In this document: positions 10,770 to 19,973 of the stretch, piece after piece
How positions within the stretch are numbered: position 1 is the stretch's first letter
Layout: every line of letters starts with the position of its first letter
NCBI GenBank assembly: GCA_022826745.1
Contig: JAJDUI010000024.1
Span: 1 to 64,000, forward strand
Source of the DNA: Thermoanaerobaculia bacterium
GTDB lineage: Bacteria; Acidobacteriota; Thermoanaerobaculia; Multivoradales; Multivoraceae
Reading direction: 5' to 3'
Length of the DNA: 64,000 nt
Position numbers and translations under genes: made by a program
Notes under the pieces: model-generated
The model's input: the letters and a program-made list of their open reading frames with translations, nothing else
Databases searched by the model: none
Told to the model about the DNA's origin: nothing

Positions 10770-13531
10770 GCCGGCGGCTCACTTTCGCAGGAGCGCTCTT
10801 GGCGTTCGGTCTCGTGCCCGGGACGGCCTCCGGCCAGGAAGAATGCTCGACCACATCCTACGCGGGTCCGCCGCTTCCCAAGGCGTTCGCAGACGATCCG
10901 TCACGGGTCTGGTCGAAGCTGCCGGATGCGATCTTCTTCAACCTGACCGGATCCGCCGACCGCGCGGGAGCGAAAGCGACGACGAAGCTTCGTGAGAATG
11001 TCGAGAAGGGTCTCAAGATGTGGACCGACCGGTGCACCGACGTTCCCGCGGCCGCCGGAGTCGTGACGGTAGCGCCCGAGGGAGCGGAAGTCTGGACGGT
11101 CGTTCGCGGCACCTACGAACAGATCCTCTCGGAAGACGACGCGACGGTTCGCAAGGCCGGTGGCGCGTGCGGTTTCGCGGACAAGGACGAGAGAGTCCTC
11201 CACGTCTACGTCGGGTTGTCGCAGTGTCGCGGCATCATGAAGCAGGTCATCGGCCACGAGATTGGGCATTCCTTCCGTATCGGTCACGCGTCGAGCGAGT
11301 GCTCGGGCTCCCTGATGCGAACGGGCCTGAACAACGAAGCCATGCGCGCGATTCGACAGGGCGCGACGTCGGACTGCGAAGCTCTCGACCGGGAAGAGCT
11401 TCGCCGGGACTGCGCGGAGAATCCCAACGGCGAAGGGTGCGGAGGCGGCGGTCCGGATCCGGACGGCCCGAATCCCGGCCCCGGCGACGATTCCCTCGGA
11501 GGCCCGAACTGCGACCTGAACCCGAACGACTCGAGGTGTCCGGCGAACTGCGCGATCAATCCGAGCCACCCGGATTGCGACAGTTGCATCCTGAATCCGA
11601 ACCAGCCGAAGTGCGAGAACGTGACGACGTCGGGGTGCGTCTGGTGGCCGGTTGCCGGTCTGGGCTGGGTCTGCATACCGATGGCGCCGCCGCCGGGCGG
11701 CGTTCCCGGCGACCGGTCGGGTACGGTGACCCAGACGAGCGTGTCGGGCTCCATCGACTACCGGATTCACCTGGACTCCCGCGCCATGGTGTCGGCGTCC
11801 CTGACCGGGATGAGCAAGGACTTCAACTGCCGGCTCGCGGCGGGCGAGCCGCTCGGCGGCACTCCGCCTCCCGCGGCCGTGTCGGGGAGCGAGAGTTCGG
11901 AGAACTGCACGAACAGGAGCGGCACGACAAGCGACACATGGAGCGGTCTGCTGCCGGCCGGCGCGCACAAGCTGACGGTTTACCCGAGCGGGGGCGTGAC
12001 CGGCGACTACACGTTGTCGGTCAGGTGGAGCCCCGTCCGGGGCCTGCCGTTCACGGTTTCGGAGACGGCGGTCGGCGGCGACCGCGTCTTCCGTTTCGCT
12101 CTGAAGTCGAAGAGCAAGGTGAAGTTGTCCCTGACCGGCATGGACCGCGACATGGACTGCCGGGTGAACACCGCGCGGTGCAGCAACCGTGGCGGTACGG
12201 AGGACGATTCGTGGAACGGCACGCTGGAAGCCGGCGTTCACGCGGTGACCGTTTATCCGTACGGTGGCGGCACGGGGGCCTACAAGTTGAGTGTCGAAGC
12301 GGAAGGCGCCTTGACGCCTCCGCCCGCGGCGCCGGTGCTTTCGGGCGAGGTCTCGGGCCGGAAGCAGACTCTGAACTGGACGGCGCCGACGACCGGGAGT
12401 CCGCTGACGCGCTACCAGCTCCAGCTTCGAGAGAGCCAGGACTGGTACTTCACGAGTTCGGGTTCGCCTTCGCCGTCGTCGAGCATCGACCCGAAGGTGA
12501 CGTCATGGAGCGTGACGACCCGTGCCGGGATGGTCCTTCGTTACCGTGTCCGGGCGACGAACGCCGGCGGCGACGGGGCGTGGTCGAACGTTGTGGAACT
12601 CACGTCGGCGTCGGCGGCGCGGGCGTTGCCGTTCACGGTGTCCGAGACGAACGTGTCGGGCGAGCAGGCTTACGCCTTCGTCCTCTCGTCCGGGACGAAG
12701 GTGGAGGTGTCCGTGACGGGGATGAACCGCGACATGGACTGCCGAGTCGGTTCGAGCGATTGTACGAACCGCGGCGGCACCCAGGACGATTCGTGGAGCG
12801 GCACGCTTGCCGCCGGTACGCATACCGTGACGGTGTATCCGTACGGCGGCGGTTCGGGCAGCTACACGCTGAAGGCAGCGGCCGCGGGTGGAACCACGAC
12901 ATCGCCGCCCCCTCCTCCGCCGCCCGCGGAACCGCCAGCGGCGCCGCGACTGACTGGCGCGGTCGCTGGCCGGACGCAGACGTTGAGTTGGCAGCCGCCG
13001 TCAAGCGCCTCGGCGATCACGCGCTATCAGTTGGAGACCAGGGCGTCGGCGGCTTACTCGTGGCGCTTCACGACGGCGGGCAGCCCTTCGCCGTCGTCGA
13101 GCATCGGCGCGAGCGCGCGGTCCTGGAGCGTGACGACCGCGGCGGGCGTGGTCCGTCAGTACCGGTTGCGCGCCACGAGTTCGCATGGCGACGGGGCATG
13201 GTCGAACGTCGTCACGTTGACGACGCCGGCCGCGCCTCCACCGCCCCCGCCCGTTACACCGCTGTCGGTTCCGGCGATTCCTAACTTCCGGCTGCCATCG
13301 GCCGGCGTGGTGAACACGGTGTTTCCGGCGGCGTCCGGAGGCACGCCGCCTTACCGTTACGGGTTGTCGGGGCTGCCGCCGGGGGTCACGTTCTTCCCGT
13401 CGACCAGGAGAGCGAGCGGAACGCTGCCGACCGTGGCGAGCGACACGACGTACCGGGTCACCTACACCGCGACCGACAGCGCCGGCGGCTCGGACTCGGT
13501 GACCTTCACGGCGACCGTCGTTCCTCCCTGA
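10751..13531 (+). CDS. Secreted multi-domain zincin, copy A
   Basis: A 926-aa exported protein. Signal peptide 1-30; putative metalloprotease domain about 31-215 with HEIGHSFRIGH (His169, Glu170, His173, His179) and a candidate Met-turn SLM at 187-189, a metzincin-like layout lacking the usual Gly in the zinc helix. A Pro/Asn/Cys linker with CxxNPxxPxC repeats follows (about 216-310). Then come PPC-like repeats (about 325-423, 430-517, 625-710; signature DDSWxGTLxAGxHxVTVYPYGG), fibronectin III domains (about 523-620, 728-825) and an Ig-like domain (838-926). I start at the ATG at 10751; an in-frame ATG at 10733 is possible. Probably an adhesive extracellular protease; the substrate is unknown. 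Confidence 0.8.
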   Translation: MRRRAIGRRLTFAGALLAFGLVPGTASGQEECSTTSYAGPPLPKAFADDPSRVWSKLPDAIFFNLTGSADRAGAKATTKLRENVEKGLKMWTDRCTDVPAAAGVVTVAPEGAEVWTVVRGTYEQILSEDDATVRKAGGACGFADKDERVLHVYVGLSQCRGIMKQVIGHEIGHSFRIGHASSECSGSLMRTGLNNEAMRAIRQGATSDCEALDREELRRDCAENPNGEGCGGGGPDPDGPNPGPGDDSLGGPNCDLNPNDSRCPANCAINPSHPDCDSCILNPNQPKCENVTTSGCVWWPVAGLGWVCIPMAPPPGGVPGDRSGTVTQTSVSGSIDYRIHLDSRAMVSASLTGMSKDFNCRLAAGEPLGGTPPPAAVSGSESSENCTNRSGTTSDTWSGLLPAGAHKLTVYPSGGVTGDYTLSVRWSPVRGLPFTVSETAVGGDRVFRFALKSKSKVKLSLTGMDRDMDCRVNTARCSNRGGTEDDSWNGTLEAGVHAVTVYPYGGGTGAYKLSVEAEGALTPPPAAPVLSGEVSGRKQTLNWTAPTTGSPLTRYQLQLRESQDWYFTSSGSPSPSSSIDPKVTSWSVTTRAGMVLRYRVRATNAGGDGAWSNVVELTSASAARALPFTVSETNVSGEQAYAFVLSSGTKVEVSVTGMNRDMDCRVGSSDCTNRGGTQDDSWSGTLAAGTHTVTVYPYGGGSGSYTLKAAAAGGTTTSPPPPPPPAEPPAAPRLTGAVAGRTQTLSWQPPSSASAITRYQLETRASAAYSWRFTTAGSPSPSSSIGASARSWSVTTAAGVVRQYRLRATSSHGDGAWSNVVTLTTPAAPPPPPPVTPLSVPAIPNFRLPSAGVVNTVFPAASGGTPPYRYGLSGLPPGVTFFPSTRRASGTLPTVASDTTYRVTYTATDSAGGSDSVTFTATVVPP

Positions 13532-13608
13532 TGGCGAGTACTGGACAACGGCCAACAAACCTCGAGGACGTCGTCTCCCGGTTCGATGTCTGAAGCTGGT
13601 CGGGGAAC

Positions 13609-14076
13609 CTACGACGTGCCGGTGGACCCGAAGCCGCCATCGTTGCGGTCGCCCTCCGTCGGCTGCCGGCCGAGGGCGTCGTCCTCCCGGAACGTGACTT
13701 CGGGAACGGCGGCCACCACCATCTGCGCCAGCCGCTCGCCGCGTTCGACATCGACGGGCTCATGGCCCAGGTTGACCAGCAGCAGCTTGACTTCGCCCCG
13801 ATAGTCGCTGTCGATCGTGCCGGGGGCGTTCATGACCGTCAGGCCCTGGCGGAACGCGAGTCCGCTACGGGGCCGGATCTGGGCCTCGTAGCCAGGCGGC
13901 AGGCCGAGGATGAGACCGGTCGGGATCAAGGTGCGCTCGCCGGGAGCGATCCGGACCGGCCCGGAGGTGGCGGCGCGCAGGTCGTAGCCGGCGCTGCCGG
14001 TCGAGGCCCGCTCCGGCAGGCCGGCGGCGTGGGGCAGCCGCCGGATCCTGACGGCGACGGCGGATTCCCGGCTCAA
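13609..14076 (-). CDS. dut: dUTP diphosphatase
   Basis: Hydrolyses dUTP to dUMP, keeping uracil out of DNA and feeding dTMP synthesis. All five trimeric dUTPase motifs are present in 155 aa: AGYDLRA, RPRSGLA, GTIDSDYRGEV, GERLAQMVV and the C-terminal RNDGGFGSTG. I start it at the TTG at 14076, which overlaps the stop of the upstream pseudopilin gene as TTGA; the long open frame upstream in this frame is the shadow of that gene. It is the last gene of the secretion operon, an unexpected companion. Confidence 0.93.
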   Translation of the reverse strand: MSRESAVAVRIRRLPHAAGLPERASTGSAGYDLRAATSGPVRIAPGERTLIPTGLILGLPPGYEAQIRPRSGLAFRQGLTVMNAPGTIDSDYRGEVKLLLVNLGHEPVDVERGERLAQMVVAAVPEVTFREDDALGRQPTEGDRNDGGFGSTGTS

Positions 14077-14804
14077 CGGGCCTCTCTGCCGGGCGCCGTG
14101 CCGTCCTGGACCTTGGGACCGTCGAGCACTCCGGGCGGGAACGGCTTGCCGATCCACTCGCTGGTCAGCCGCGGCGGCGGCCGTCCGTCGCCGGCGTTGC
14201 CGGGCCTGAGCTGGATCAGTTCGCTGGTGAAGTACCACTCTCCGACATCCTGCTGGCCGTTGAAGGTGCGCTTCGAGGGACCGGGCGTGGCGCTGTAGAC
14301 CCCCAGGATCGGCCCGACGACGGGGCCTTCGCCTTCGTCCTCGTTCGGCGGCGGCACGGCCGTCATGGAACCTCCGCCGGCGGCCGCGACGGCCGCGGCG
14401 TTGGTCGCCGGCTGCGCGCCGCCGGTCTGGTTGCCGCGCTGGCCGGCGTTGTTTGGCCCTCCCTGCATGAGCAGACCCCAGCGACCGTCCTCGGCCATCG
14501 GGTTGGGCCACAGTTGGCGAATCGTACGGGGCTCTACTTCGACGAGCTCCTCGAGCGCGGTCGGCAGGCGTCCCTGGCGCACCCGAAAGATGCGGATCGC
14601 CTCGGCGTACTGCAGGCCGCGGAAGATGAGTTCCGCTTCCTTCTGGCGCTGCGCCCAACTGCTCCAGTAGGGCAGCGCGGCCGCGACCGCGATGTTCATT
14701 ACCGTGATCAGGATGGCCAGGGCCACCATGTTGTAGCCGGCCTCGGAGTGGCTGGCCTGCCTCGGCCCGGGGCGGATCCCGCGGTCACCAGTCGGCATAG
14801 GCAT
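14073..14804 (-). CDS. Pseudopilin-like protein with atypical N-terminus
   Basis: A 243-aa single-pass protein. The segment EAGYNMVALAILITVMNIAV followed by AAALP looks like a prepilin helix after a Gly cleavage site, but the position normally held by Glu5 is not acidic (G|YNMVALAI), so it would be an unusual or minor pseudopilin. The helix is followed by WAQRQKEAELIFRGLQYAEA, typical of GspG-type stems, and a long Gly/Asn/Pro-rich variable region (about 115-165). It overlaps the upstream pseudopilin gene by 20 bases and dut by 4. Two ATGs (14804, 14798) are possible starts. Confidence 0.75.
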   Translation of the reverse strand: MPMPTGDRGIRPGPRQASHSEAGYNMVALAILITVMNIAVAAALPYWSSWAQRQKEAELIFRGLQYAEAIRIFRVRQGRLPTALEELVEVEPRTIRQLWPNPMAEDGRWGLLMQGGPNNAGQRGNQTGGAQPATNAAAVAAAGGGSMTAVPPPNEDEGEGPVVGPILGVYSATPGPSKRTFNGQQDVGEWYFTSELIQLRPGNAGDGRPPPRLTSEWIGKPFPPGVLDGPKVQDGTAPGREAR

Positions 14805-15234
14805 CCCCGTTCAGCGAGCTGTCCTCCGCACCGGAGTGGACGTCCTCGATTCCCGGATCCCCGAACGGCGAGAGGTCGGTCTCGGCCCAGGGGTCTTCGT
14901 CGGCCGAGGAAGGGAACTCGGCCAACACCTCGACCCAGGTCTCGGTGCTGCGGGTGATCGGGTCGGGTGGTATCGCCCGCAGGTACTCCTGCTCGACGAG
15001 CGCCTGGAGGCTCGGCGGGTAGTGGCCCTTGTCGGCGTAGTGCTGCTCGATCGCGTCGCGCATGACGCGGAGGTTCTGCTTGAGGGCCGCCTCCTGGGCC
15101 CGCCGGGGCGCGTTCTTGAGCAGCGGCACGGCGACCGCGGCCAGGATGCCGATGATCGCCATGACGATGATGAGTTCCAGCAGCGACATGCCACGCTGGG
15201 ATTCCGGGCGCTGGATTCGGACGCGTTCGTTCAT
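14785..15234 (-). CDS. GspG-like pseudopilin
   Basis: A 149-aa prepilin with a canonical cleavage motif RGMSLLELIIVMAIIGILAA at about 14-34 (G|MSLLE, Glu5 present). The C-terminal part PPSLQALVEQEYLRAIPPDP resembles the GspG fold, but its tail is acidic (DEDPWAETDLSPFGD), consistent with the calcium-binding Asp loop of major pseudopilins. One base separates it from the preceding pseudopilin gene. It would polymerise in the inner membrane after processing by a prepilin peptidase that is not encoded in this window. Confidence 0.88.
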   Translation of the reverse strand: MNERVRIQRPESQRGMSLLELIIVMAIIGILAAVAVPLLKNAPRRAQEAALKQNLRVMRDAIEQHYADKGHYPPSLQALVEQEYLRAIPPDPITRSTETWVEVLAEFPSSADEDPWAETDLSPFGDPGIEDVHSGAEDSSLNGDAYADW

Positions 15235-15235
15235 T

Positions 15236-15703
15236 TCACCACTCCCGGTAAGCGACCCGGTTCAGACCGAGCCCATCGCTCAGGGAATAGACGTCGTAGA
15301 CGTTCTCGCCTCCCCAGGCACGGTCGTCCGGGTTGTCCTGGTAACTCAGGAGCCCCCACTCCGCCTCGCCGGTCATCGGGTCGACGGGGATGCGGCGGAG
15401 GAAACGGATCTCGCCCTCCACCTGCCCGATGAGCTGGATCGGCTCCACCAGGTTCTCGAGTTCACTCGGATAGCCGTCGGTGCCGATCTCGATCGGGATG
15501 AGGCCCACGTCGCTATAGCGTTTGTGCTCGTCGATCGCGTTGCGCATCTGGCGGAGGTGGGAGCGCAGTTCCGCCTCCTTGATCCGCTTGTTCGTGAAAG
15601 TCGCGGTCGGCAGGGCGACGGCGGCGAGGACCAGCATCACGGCGCAGACCGTGACGAGCTCGACCAGCGTGTAGCCAGCGCGCCGCCGCCCGGCCGTCCT
15701 CAT
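15236..15703 (-). CDS. GspG/GspH-like pseudopilin
   Basis: A 155-aa prepilin: RRAGYTLVELVTVCAVMLVL at about 8-27, with Gly before Tyr+1 and Glu5. The stem is followed by LRQMRNAIDEHKRYSD and a small C-terminal domain ending NRVAYREW. Its start overlaps the secretin gene stop by 4 bases. Which of the two canonical pseudopilins is the major one cannot be told from sequence alone. Confidence 0.87.
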   Translation of the reverse strand: MRTAGRRRAGYTLVELVTVCAVMLVLAAVALPTATFTNKRIKEAELRSHLRQMRNAIDEHKRYSDVGLIPIEIGTDGYPSELENLVEPIQLIGQVEGEIRFLRRIPVDPMTGEAEWGLLSYQDNPDDRAWGGENVYDVYSLSDGLGLNRVAYREW

Positions 15704-18153
15704 GCGACCCTCTCCGGCCGTCCGGGATCCGGCTCCTCGCCGTCCCGGATCTCGATCTCGAGCGGCTGTACGTCGGGCGAGGCCAGCTCCTCGAGAGCCG
15801 GGCCCCTGGGGTTGGCCCGTTCGACGGCGATCGTTGCCGTGCCGGGACCCTTGGCCCGGACCTCGAGCGCCAGCAGACGTCCCCTGCCGGCCACGCCCGG
15901 TCGCTCGCCCAGCCGGCTCAGGCCCACGACGACCGTGCCCGGGTTCGAGTCGTCGGTCATCAGCGAGACCTCCTCTTCGCCGCCCAGGAAGGAACCTGCC
16001 CGCACGGCCGTGACCTCGATCAGGGACGGGTCGAAGCGCAGCCGCAACGGCAAGTGGGAAAGCGGCGTCGTGGACCTGACGTCCAGCCGCACCTCGACAC
16101 TGTCGCCGACGCTTGCACGCAGCGCTTCGGGGGCGAACGTGAGCTCGATTCCTCCGGTGGAGCTTGCCGCGCGTTCCTGGAGTACCGCCGGGAGGATGAC
16201 CCGCGGTGAACTGGAGACCCGTGGGGAACCGGGGGCCGGCCCGGAATCCAGCAGACCGGCGTTGCGCGGCGGATTGCCGGGCGGCGGCGGCACGAGCTCG
16301 ACGCCCAGCGGCGGTCCCTCGTCTTCCTCCCCCGGTGGCTGCTCGTCTTCCGGCGCAGCGTCCCGCAGACCCGGCGGCAGCCGCTCCTGGAGTTCGTCGA
16401 GGGCGTCGCCCTCCGCGCCCGGTTCGTCGAAGGGTCCGTCGACTCCGGAGTCGACGCGGGGGCTCGAGCCGCGATAGACCACGTTGCTTTCCGTGCCGAC
16501 CCAGATCGGAGCGAGGTCCTCTTCCCGGATGTCGGCGCGCCGGATGATGTGGGGGGTCAGGGTCAGCACGATGTCGGTGCGCGTGTTGTCGGTCGAGCGC
16601 CGGGAGAAGAGGCGCCCCAGGACCGGGATCTCGGACAGCCCTGGAATGCCGCCCTGGCTGTTCGTCTCGGACGTGCGGATCAGCCCGGCCAGGAAGTTCG
16701 TCTCGCCATCGCGCAGCCGGATGCTCGTGTTGATGTTGCGGCTGCCGATGATTGGCTGGCTCTCGATCTGGCCGCTGATGTTGCTGACCTCGATGCTGAG
16801 GTCGAGCGAGACCTCTTCGTTGTGATGCACCCGCGGCGTGATGTCCACCTCGATGCCGACGTTCTGGTACTGGTAGGAGGTGATCGGCACGATGTTGCTG
16901 CCGGCCGTGTTGGCCGTGTTGAAGCTGGTGACCGGGATCGGCACCCGGTCGCCGATCGAGAACGATCCTTCTTCGCCTTCCGTGATCCGCACCTGCGGTT
17001 TGGCCAGGGTCTGCGCGTCCGTCGCGTTCTTCACGAACTCGAACAGGAAGCCGGGCACGGCCAGCACCCAGTTGTTCTGATTCAGGGACTCGACATCCGA
17101 CATGCGAAGCGGCACCTCCTCGCCGCCGATGTCCAGGCTGATGCCGAGACGGTTCGCGTCGAGCGACAAACCGAGTTCCTGCAGTTTCGACGTGTTGATC
17201 TGCAGCAGTTCGACGTCGACGACGACTTCGGCCTTCGCCTTGTCGTTCTGTTCGATCAACCGTTGCGCGATCTTGACCTTCTCAACGCTGTCGAGCATGG
17301 CGATCGCGTTCAGCCGTTCGTTGGTCGCGATGAACCGCGTGTTCAGCAGGCTGCGCAGGATGGTCATCACGTCGCTCACGTCCGAGTTCGAGAGGAAGAA
17401 CGTCTGTATGATGCGGTCCTCGAAGCGCTGCCGGTTCTGCTGCGTGTCCTGGAGGATCATGATCGTCTGTTCGTCGAGCACGCGGTAGAAGTGGCCGAGG
17501 CTGTGCATCAGGATCTCCAGACCCTCGATCGCCGTCACGTCGCGCAACTCGATGCCCTCGGGCCCGACCGCTGCGTCGCGCAGCCTGGTGTCGAAGACGA
17601 TGTTGATTCCGAAGGCCTGTCCGATCGCCCGGTAGACCTCCATGAACGTGGCGTTCGGAAAATCGAAGCTGACCGGCTCGTTGGACAGCGGACTCAGCGT
17701 CGGCGGCATCGGCTCGGCGGCGCGGGCGTCGTCCTTCATCTGGGAGATGGTCCTGGGCTCGAGACCGCTGGTTTCGATCTCCGTGCGGAGCTTCTCGAGT
17801 TCGGTCAGGGCGTACTGGTTGGTCGGATCGAGCTGCACGGCCCGCTGCATCTCGAGCATCGCGTCCCGGTCGCGGCCGGCCTCCTGCAGTTTCCTGCCCT
17901 CTTCAAAGTGGGCGTGGGCGGCCTGGGTCTTCGCCCGCAGCAGGCCGGCCCGGTAACGGAGATCGGCCGGGTCGCCGGTGACGAGTTCCATGTAGCGCAG
18001 AACGGCGGTGTCCCAGTCGCCCGTGAGCTCCGCGTGCTGCGCCTCCCGGAAGCCCCGGTAGCCGCTGCAGGAGGCGAGGATCAGGAGCAGCGCCAGCCCC
18101 AGCGAGAGAGCGTGCCGTCGTCGTTGTCTTGGCTGTGAATCGTGTTCGTTCAT
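15700..18153 (-). CDS. TPR-secretin-cohesin lipoprotein (GspD/PilQ-like)
   Basis: Outer-membrane secretin of the hybrid system, 817 aa. I start at the ATG at 18153, because it begins a lipoprotein signal (LALLLILASC, Cys29); the open frame upstream is a shadow. Order: TPR-like repeats about 40-150; STN/N0-N1 region about 195-290 (VSFDFPNATFMEVYRAIGQA); secretin core about 340-545 with VPGFLFEFVKNATDAQTLAK and the terminal IVLTLTPHIIRR; a Pro/Glu-rich linker; then a C-terminal cohesin-type domain about 665-805 (SVEVRLDVRSTTPLSHLPLR). The extra TPR and cohesin modules are not part of classical GspD. It lies in the middle of the operon, 13 bases after the PilP-like gene. Confidence 0.92.
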   Translation of the reverse strand: MNEHDSQPRQRRRHALSLGLALLLILASCSGYRGFREAQHAELTGDWDTAVLRYMELVTGDPADLRYRAGLLRAKTQAAHAHFEEGRKLQEAGRDRDAMLEMQRAVQLDPTNQYALTELEKLRTEIETSGLEPRTISQMKDDARAAEPMPPTLSPLSNEPVSFDFPNATFMEVYRAIGQAFGINIVFDTRLRDAAVGPEGIELRDVTAIEGLEILMHSLGHFYRVLDEQTIMILQDTQQNRQRFEDRIIQTFFLSNSDVSDVMTILRSLLNTRFIATNERLNAIAMLDSVEKVKIAQRLIEQNDKAKAEVVVDVELLQINTSKLQELGLSLDANRLGISLDIGGEEVPLRMSDVESLNQNNWVLAVPGFLFEFVKNATDAQTLAKPQVRITEGEEGSFSIGDRVPIPVTSFNTANTAGSNIVPITSYQYQNVGIEVDITPRVHHNEEVSLDLSIEVSNISGQIESQPIIGSRNINTSIRLRDGETNFLAGLIRTSETNSQGGIPGLSEIPVLGRLFSRRSTDNTRTDIVLTLTPHIIRRADIREEDLAPIWVGTESNVVYRGSSPRVDSGVDGPFDEPGAEGDALDELQERLPPGLRDAAPEDEQPPGEEDEGPPLGVELVPPPPGNPPRNAGLLDSGPAPGSPRVSSSPRVILPAVLQERAASSTGGIELTFAPEALRASVGDSVEVRLDVRSTTPLSHLPLRLRFDPSLIEVTAVRAGSFLGGEEEVSLMTDDSNPGTVVVGLSRLGERPGVAGRGRLLALEVRAKGPGTATIAVERANPRGPALEELASPDVQPLEIEIRDGEEPDPGRPERVA

Positions 18154-18166
18154 GTGGTTCGGATCC

Positions 18167-18778
18167 TTAGCTTCCGCTCGGCCGGCCCCCGATGGCGAGC
18201 CGCACCGGCTGTTCGTCCGGGAAACCCACGAAGAGCAGATCGACCGACTCGTAGCCGATGTTCTGCACTTCGAACTTGTCCTTGACGAGGTCGCCCTCGA
18301 GTGCGTTGAAGATGGACTTGTCAGTGTCGATGAACACCGCGATCGGATTGTCGCTGCGCCCGAAGGAGCCGATGTAGAAGACGTCGATCGGCGGTGGTTT
18401 GGGTCCGATCGGTTCCGGCGCCGGCGTCTCCGGGATGGCGGGTGGCGTCGGCATCTCCGGAATGACCGGCCGCTCGGGTTCGGGCTCCGGCGGCGGCGTC
18501 TCCGTCTCGGCGAGGGCCGTCTTGGGCGCCGGCTGGCTGCCGAACGACCATGGGTCCCGCGTCGGGCTGCTGGGCGGTGGCGGTTGGTCGAGGGTGTAAG
18601 CGGCGAGTTCGACGACGTCGATCGAGGTCGAACGCAGGTCACCGGCAGTCGTGCTGGTGAAGCCGGGACCGCCGCCGAACGACGGCAGGTAGCGCCACGC
18701 GGCGACCACCAGGACGATGCCGAGCAGGCCCAGCAGCAGCGGGTTCGGCCGGCTGGAGCCAGCCTGGGCGGCGCTCAT
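18167..18778 (-). CDS. PilP/GspC-like inner-membrane linker protein
   Basis: A 203-aa bitopic protein: one N-terminal membrane helix (LLLGLLGIVLVVAAWRYLPS), a long Pro/Glu-rich spacer (about 80-125), then a small beta domain with DVFYIGSFGRSDNPIAVF and VFIDTDKSIFNALEGD resembling the homology region of GspC/PilP that docks on the secretin. The ATG at 18778 overlaps the PilO-like stop as ATGA. Its place just before the secretin gene supports the role. Confidence 0.75.
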   Translation of the reverse strand: MSAAQAGSSRPNPLLLGLLGIVLVVAAWRYLPSFGGGPGFTSTTAGDLRSTSIDVVELAAYTLDQPPPPSSPTRDPWSFGSQPAPKTALAETETPPPEPEPERPVIPEMPTPPAIPETPAPEPIGPKPPPIDVFYIGSFGRSDNPIAVFIDTDKSIFNALEGDLVKDKFEVQNIGYESVDLLFVGFPDEQPVRLAIGGRPSGS

Positions 18779-19350
18779 GCTCCCGCCTCCTGCTGGCCGG
18801 ACTCGTGGCCGGAGAACAGGGTCGACAGCCGGAGATCGATGCGCAGGTTCGGCGTCGCCTCGCTCAGGCTGATCGACTCGAGGGCCACGAAGGTGTCCGT
18901 GACCTCGAGCAGGTTGACCAACCCCCGCAACTGGCGGTAGTTCCCCTCGACCGTGAACACGATCGACTTCTCGACCAGACCGTACTGCTCCAGGGTCGCC
19001 TCCGGGTAGGAGATCGAGCCGGGACGGAGTCCCGAGCGGTCGGCCAGTTCTTTGACCTCGCCGATCAGGTCGGTCAACCGTTCGCGCTCGGTCGCGAATC
19101 CCTCGCGGTACAGGGTTCGCACGTGGCTGCGGGTCGCCTCGACCGTGGTGACCTGGCCCTCGCGGCGGGCCACCTCCTGGGTGGCGCGGGTGTGCAGGTT
19201 CTGGACCTGGGCGATCTCGTCCTCGAGCGCCTGAAAGCGGCCGGCGTAGACGCCGCGGTAGGTGGACAGCAGGGCGGCGTTGAGGACGCACAGGCCCGCG
19301 CCGACCCAGAACCAGATACGCAGGCGCCAGACGCGCCGCCGCCGTCTCAC
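18775..19350 (-). CDS. PilO-like assembly protein
   Basis: A 191-aa bitopic protein with one membrane helix (IWFWVGAGLCVLNAALLSTY), a coiled coil (about 35-85) and a ferredoxin-like C-terminal domain (SIVFTVEGNYRQLRGLVNLL), the standard PilO plan. Starts with GTG at 19350, overlapping the PilN-like stop as GTGA. Works in the periplasm as part of a PilN-PilO frame linking the motor to the secretin. Confidence 0.82.
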   Translation of the reverse strand: MRRRRRVWRLRIWFWVGAGLCVLNAALLSTYRGVYAGRFQALEDEIAQVQNLHTRATQEVARREGQVTTVEATRSHVRTLYREGFATERERLTDLIGEVKELADRSGLRPGSISYPEATLEQYGLVEKSIVFTVEGNYRQLRGLVNLLEVTDTFVALESISLSEATPNLRIDLRLSTLFSGHESGQQEAGA

Positions 19351-19973
19351 GGCTGATCCTCCGCGGCGTCGCCGGCGCCGCCGGGCAGGTAGACGACCGC
19401 GATGGTGAAGTCCAGCGGGCCGGCGTCCTGCCGGCTCTCGTGGAGCAGCTTGGGATCGTCGAAGGCGGGGTGCTCGAACAGGGCGTCGATCAGATCGAGC
19501 AGGCCCTGGTCGTCCTGGGTTTCGCCGGTCAGGTCGAGAGACACCCGGGACTGGTCGCCGGTTCCGAGTTCCGCGCGCCGCCGACGGGTCCGGTCGCCGC
19601 GCTCCGGCGCGAGACTTCGCAGGCGCGTGTTCCACGGCAGCACCTGCTCGATGTCGTTGAAGAGTTGCCCCCAGGGGAAGCGCCGGTCCGCGATGCGCTC
19701 GTTCAGGAAGGCGACTTCGCGGTTCTGCGCCTCCAGGTCGAGGCGCGCCAGTTCCGCGCTCAGGCGGTCGAGTTCCGTCTGGTCGCCGGCGAGATCCTCC
19801 CGCAGTCCGGAGAGTTCGGCGCGGGCGTCGGCGGAGCCGGTGAGGTAGCCCCAGTACAGCACCGCGTTCAGGGTCAGCAGGGCGACGCCGAGCGCCCACA
19901 GCAGGGCGGTCAGCCGGCGCCAGGGGCGGCGGTTGACGAACGGCCGGGCCGCCAGGTTCAGGGACCTGCTCAC
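19347..19973 (-). CDS. PilN-like assembly protein
   Basis: A 208-aa protein with the PilN N-terminal motif (SLNLAARPFVNRRPWRRL, the peptide that binds PilM), one membrane helix (LTALLWALGVALLTLNAVLY), a coiled coil about 50-95 and a C-terminal ferredoxin-like domain with an internal Arg-rich segment (DRTRRRRAELG). The ATG overlaps the PilM-like stop by 4 bases. Confidence 0.85.
   Translation of the reverse strand: MSRSLNLAARPFVNRRPWRRLTALLWALGVALLTLNAVLYWGYLTGSADARAELSGLREDLAGDQTELDRLSAELARLDLEAQNREVAFLNERIADRRFPWGQLFNDIEQVLPWNTRLRSLAPERGDRTRRRRAELGTGDQSRVSLDLTGETQDDQGLLDLIDALFEHPAFDDPKLLHESRQDAGPLDFTIAVVYLPGGAGDAAEDQP

Noticed and set aside
11020..13284. 754-codon frame inside the copy A zincin gene
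   Set aside because: An alternative frame of the same DNA. Its protein is Arg/Gly-rich and without domains, whereas the main frame has a zinc motif and repeats.
16549..18138. Long plus-strand frame opposite the secretin gene
   Set aside because: Antisense of a clearly conserved secretin; composition is that of a shadow (Val/Asp/Arg/Gly-rich), no motif.
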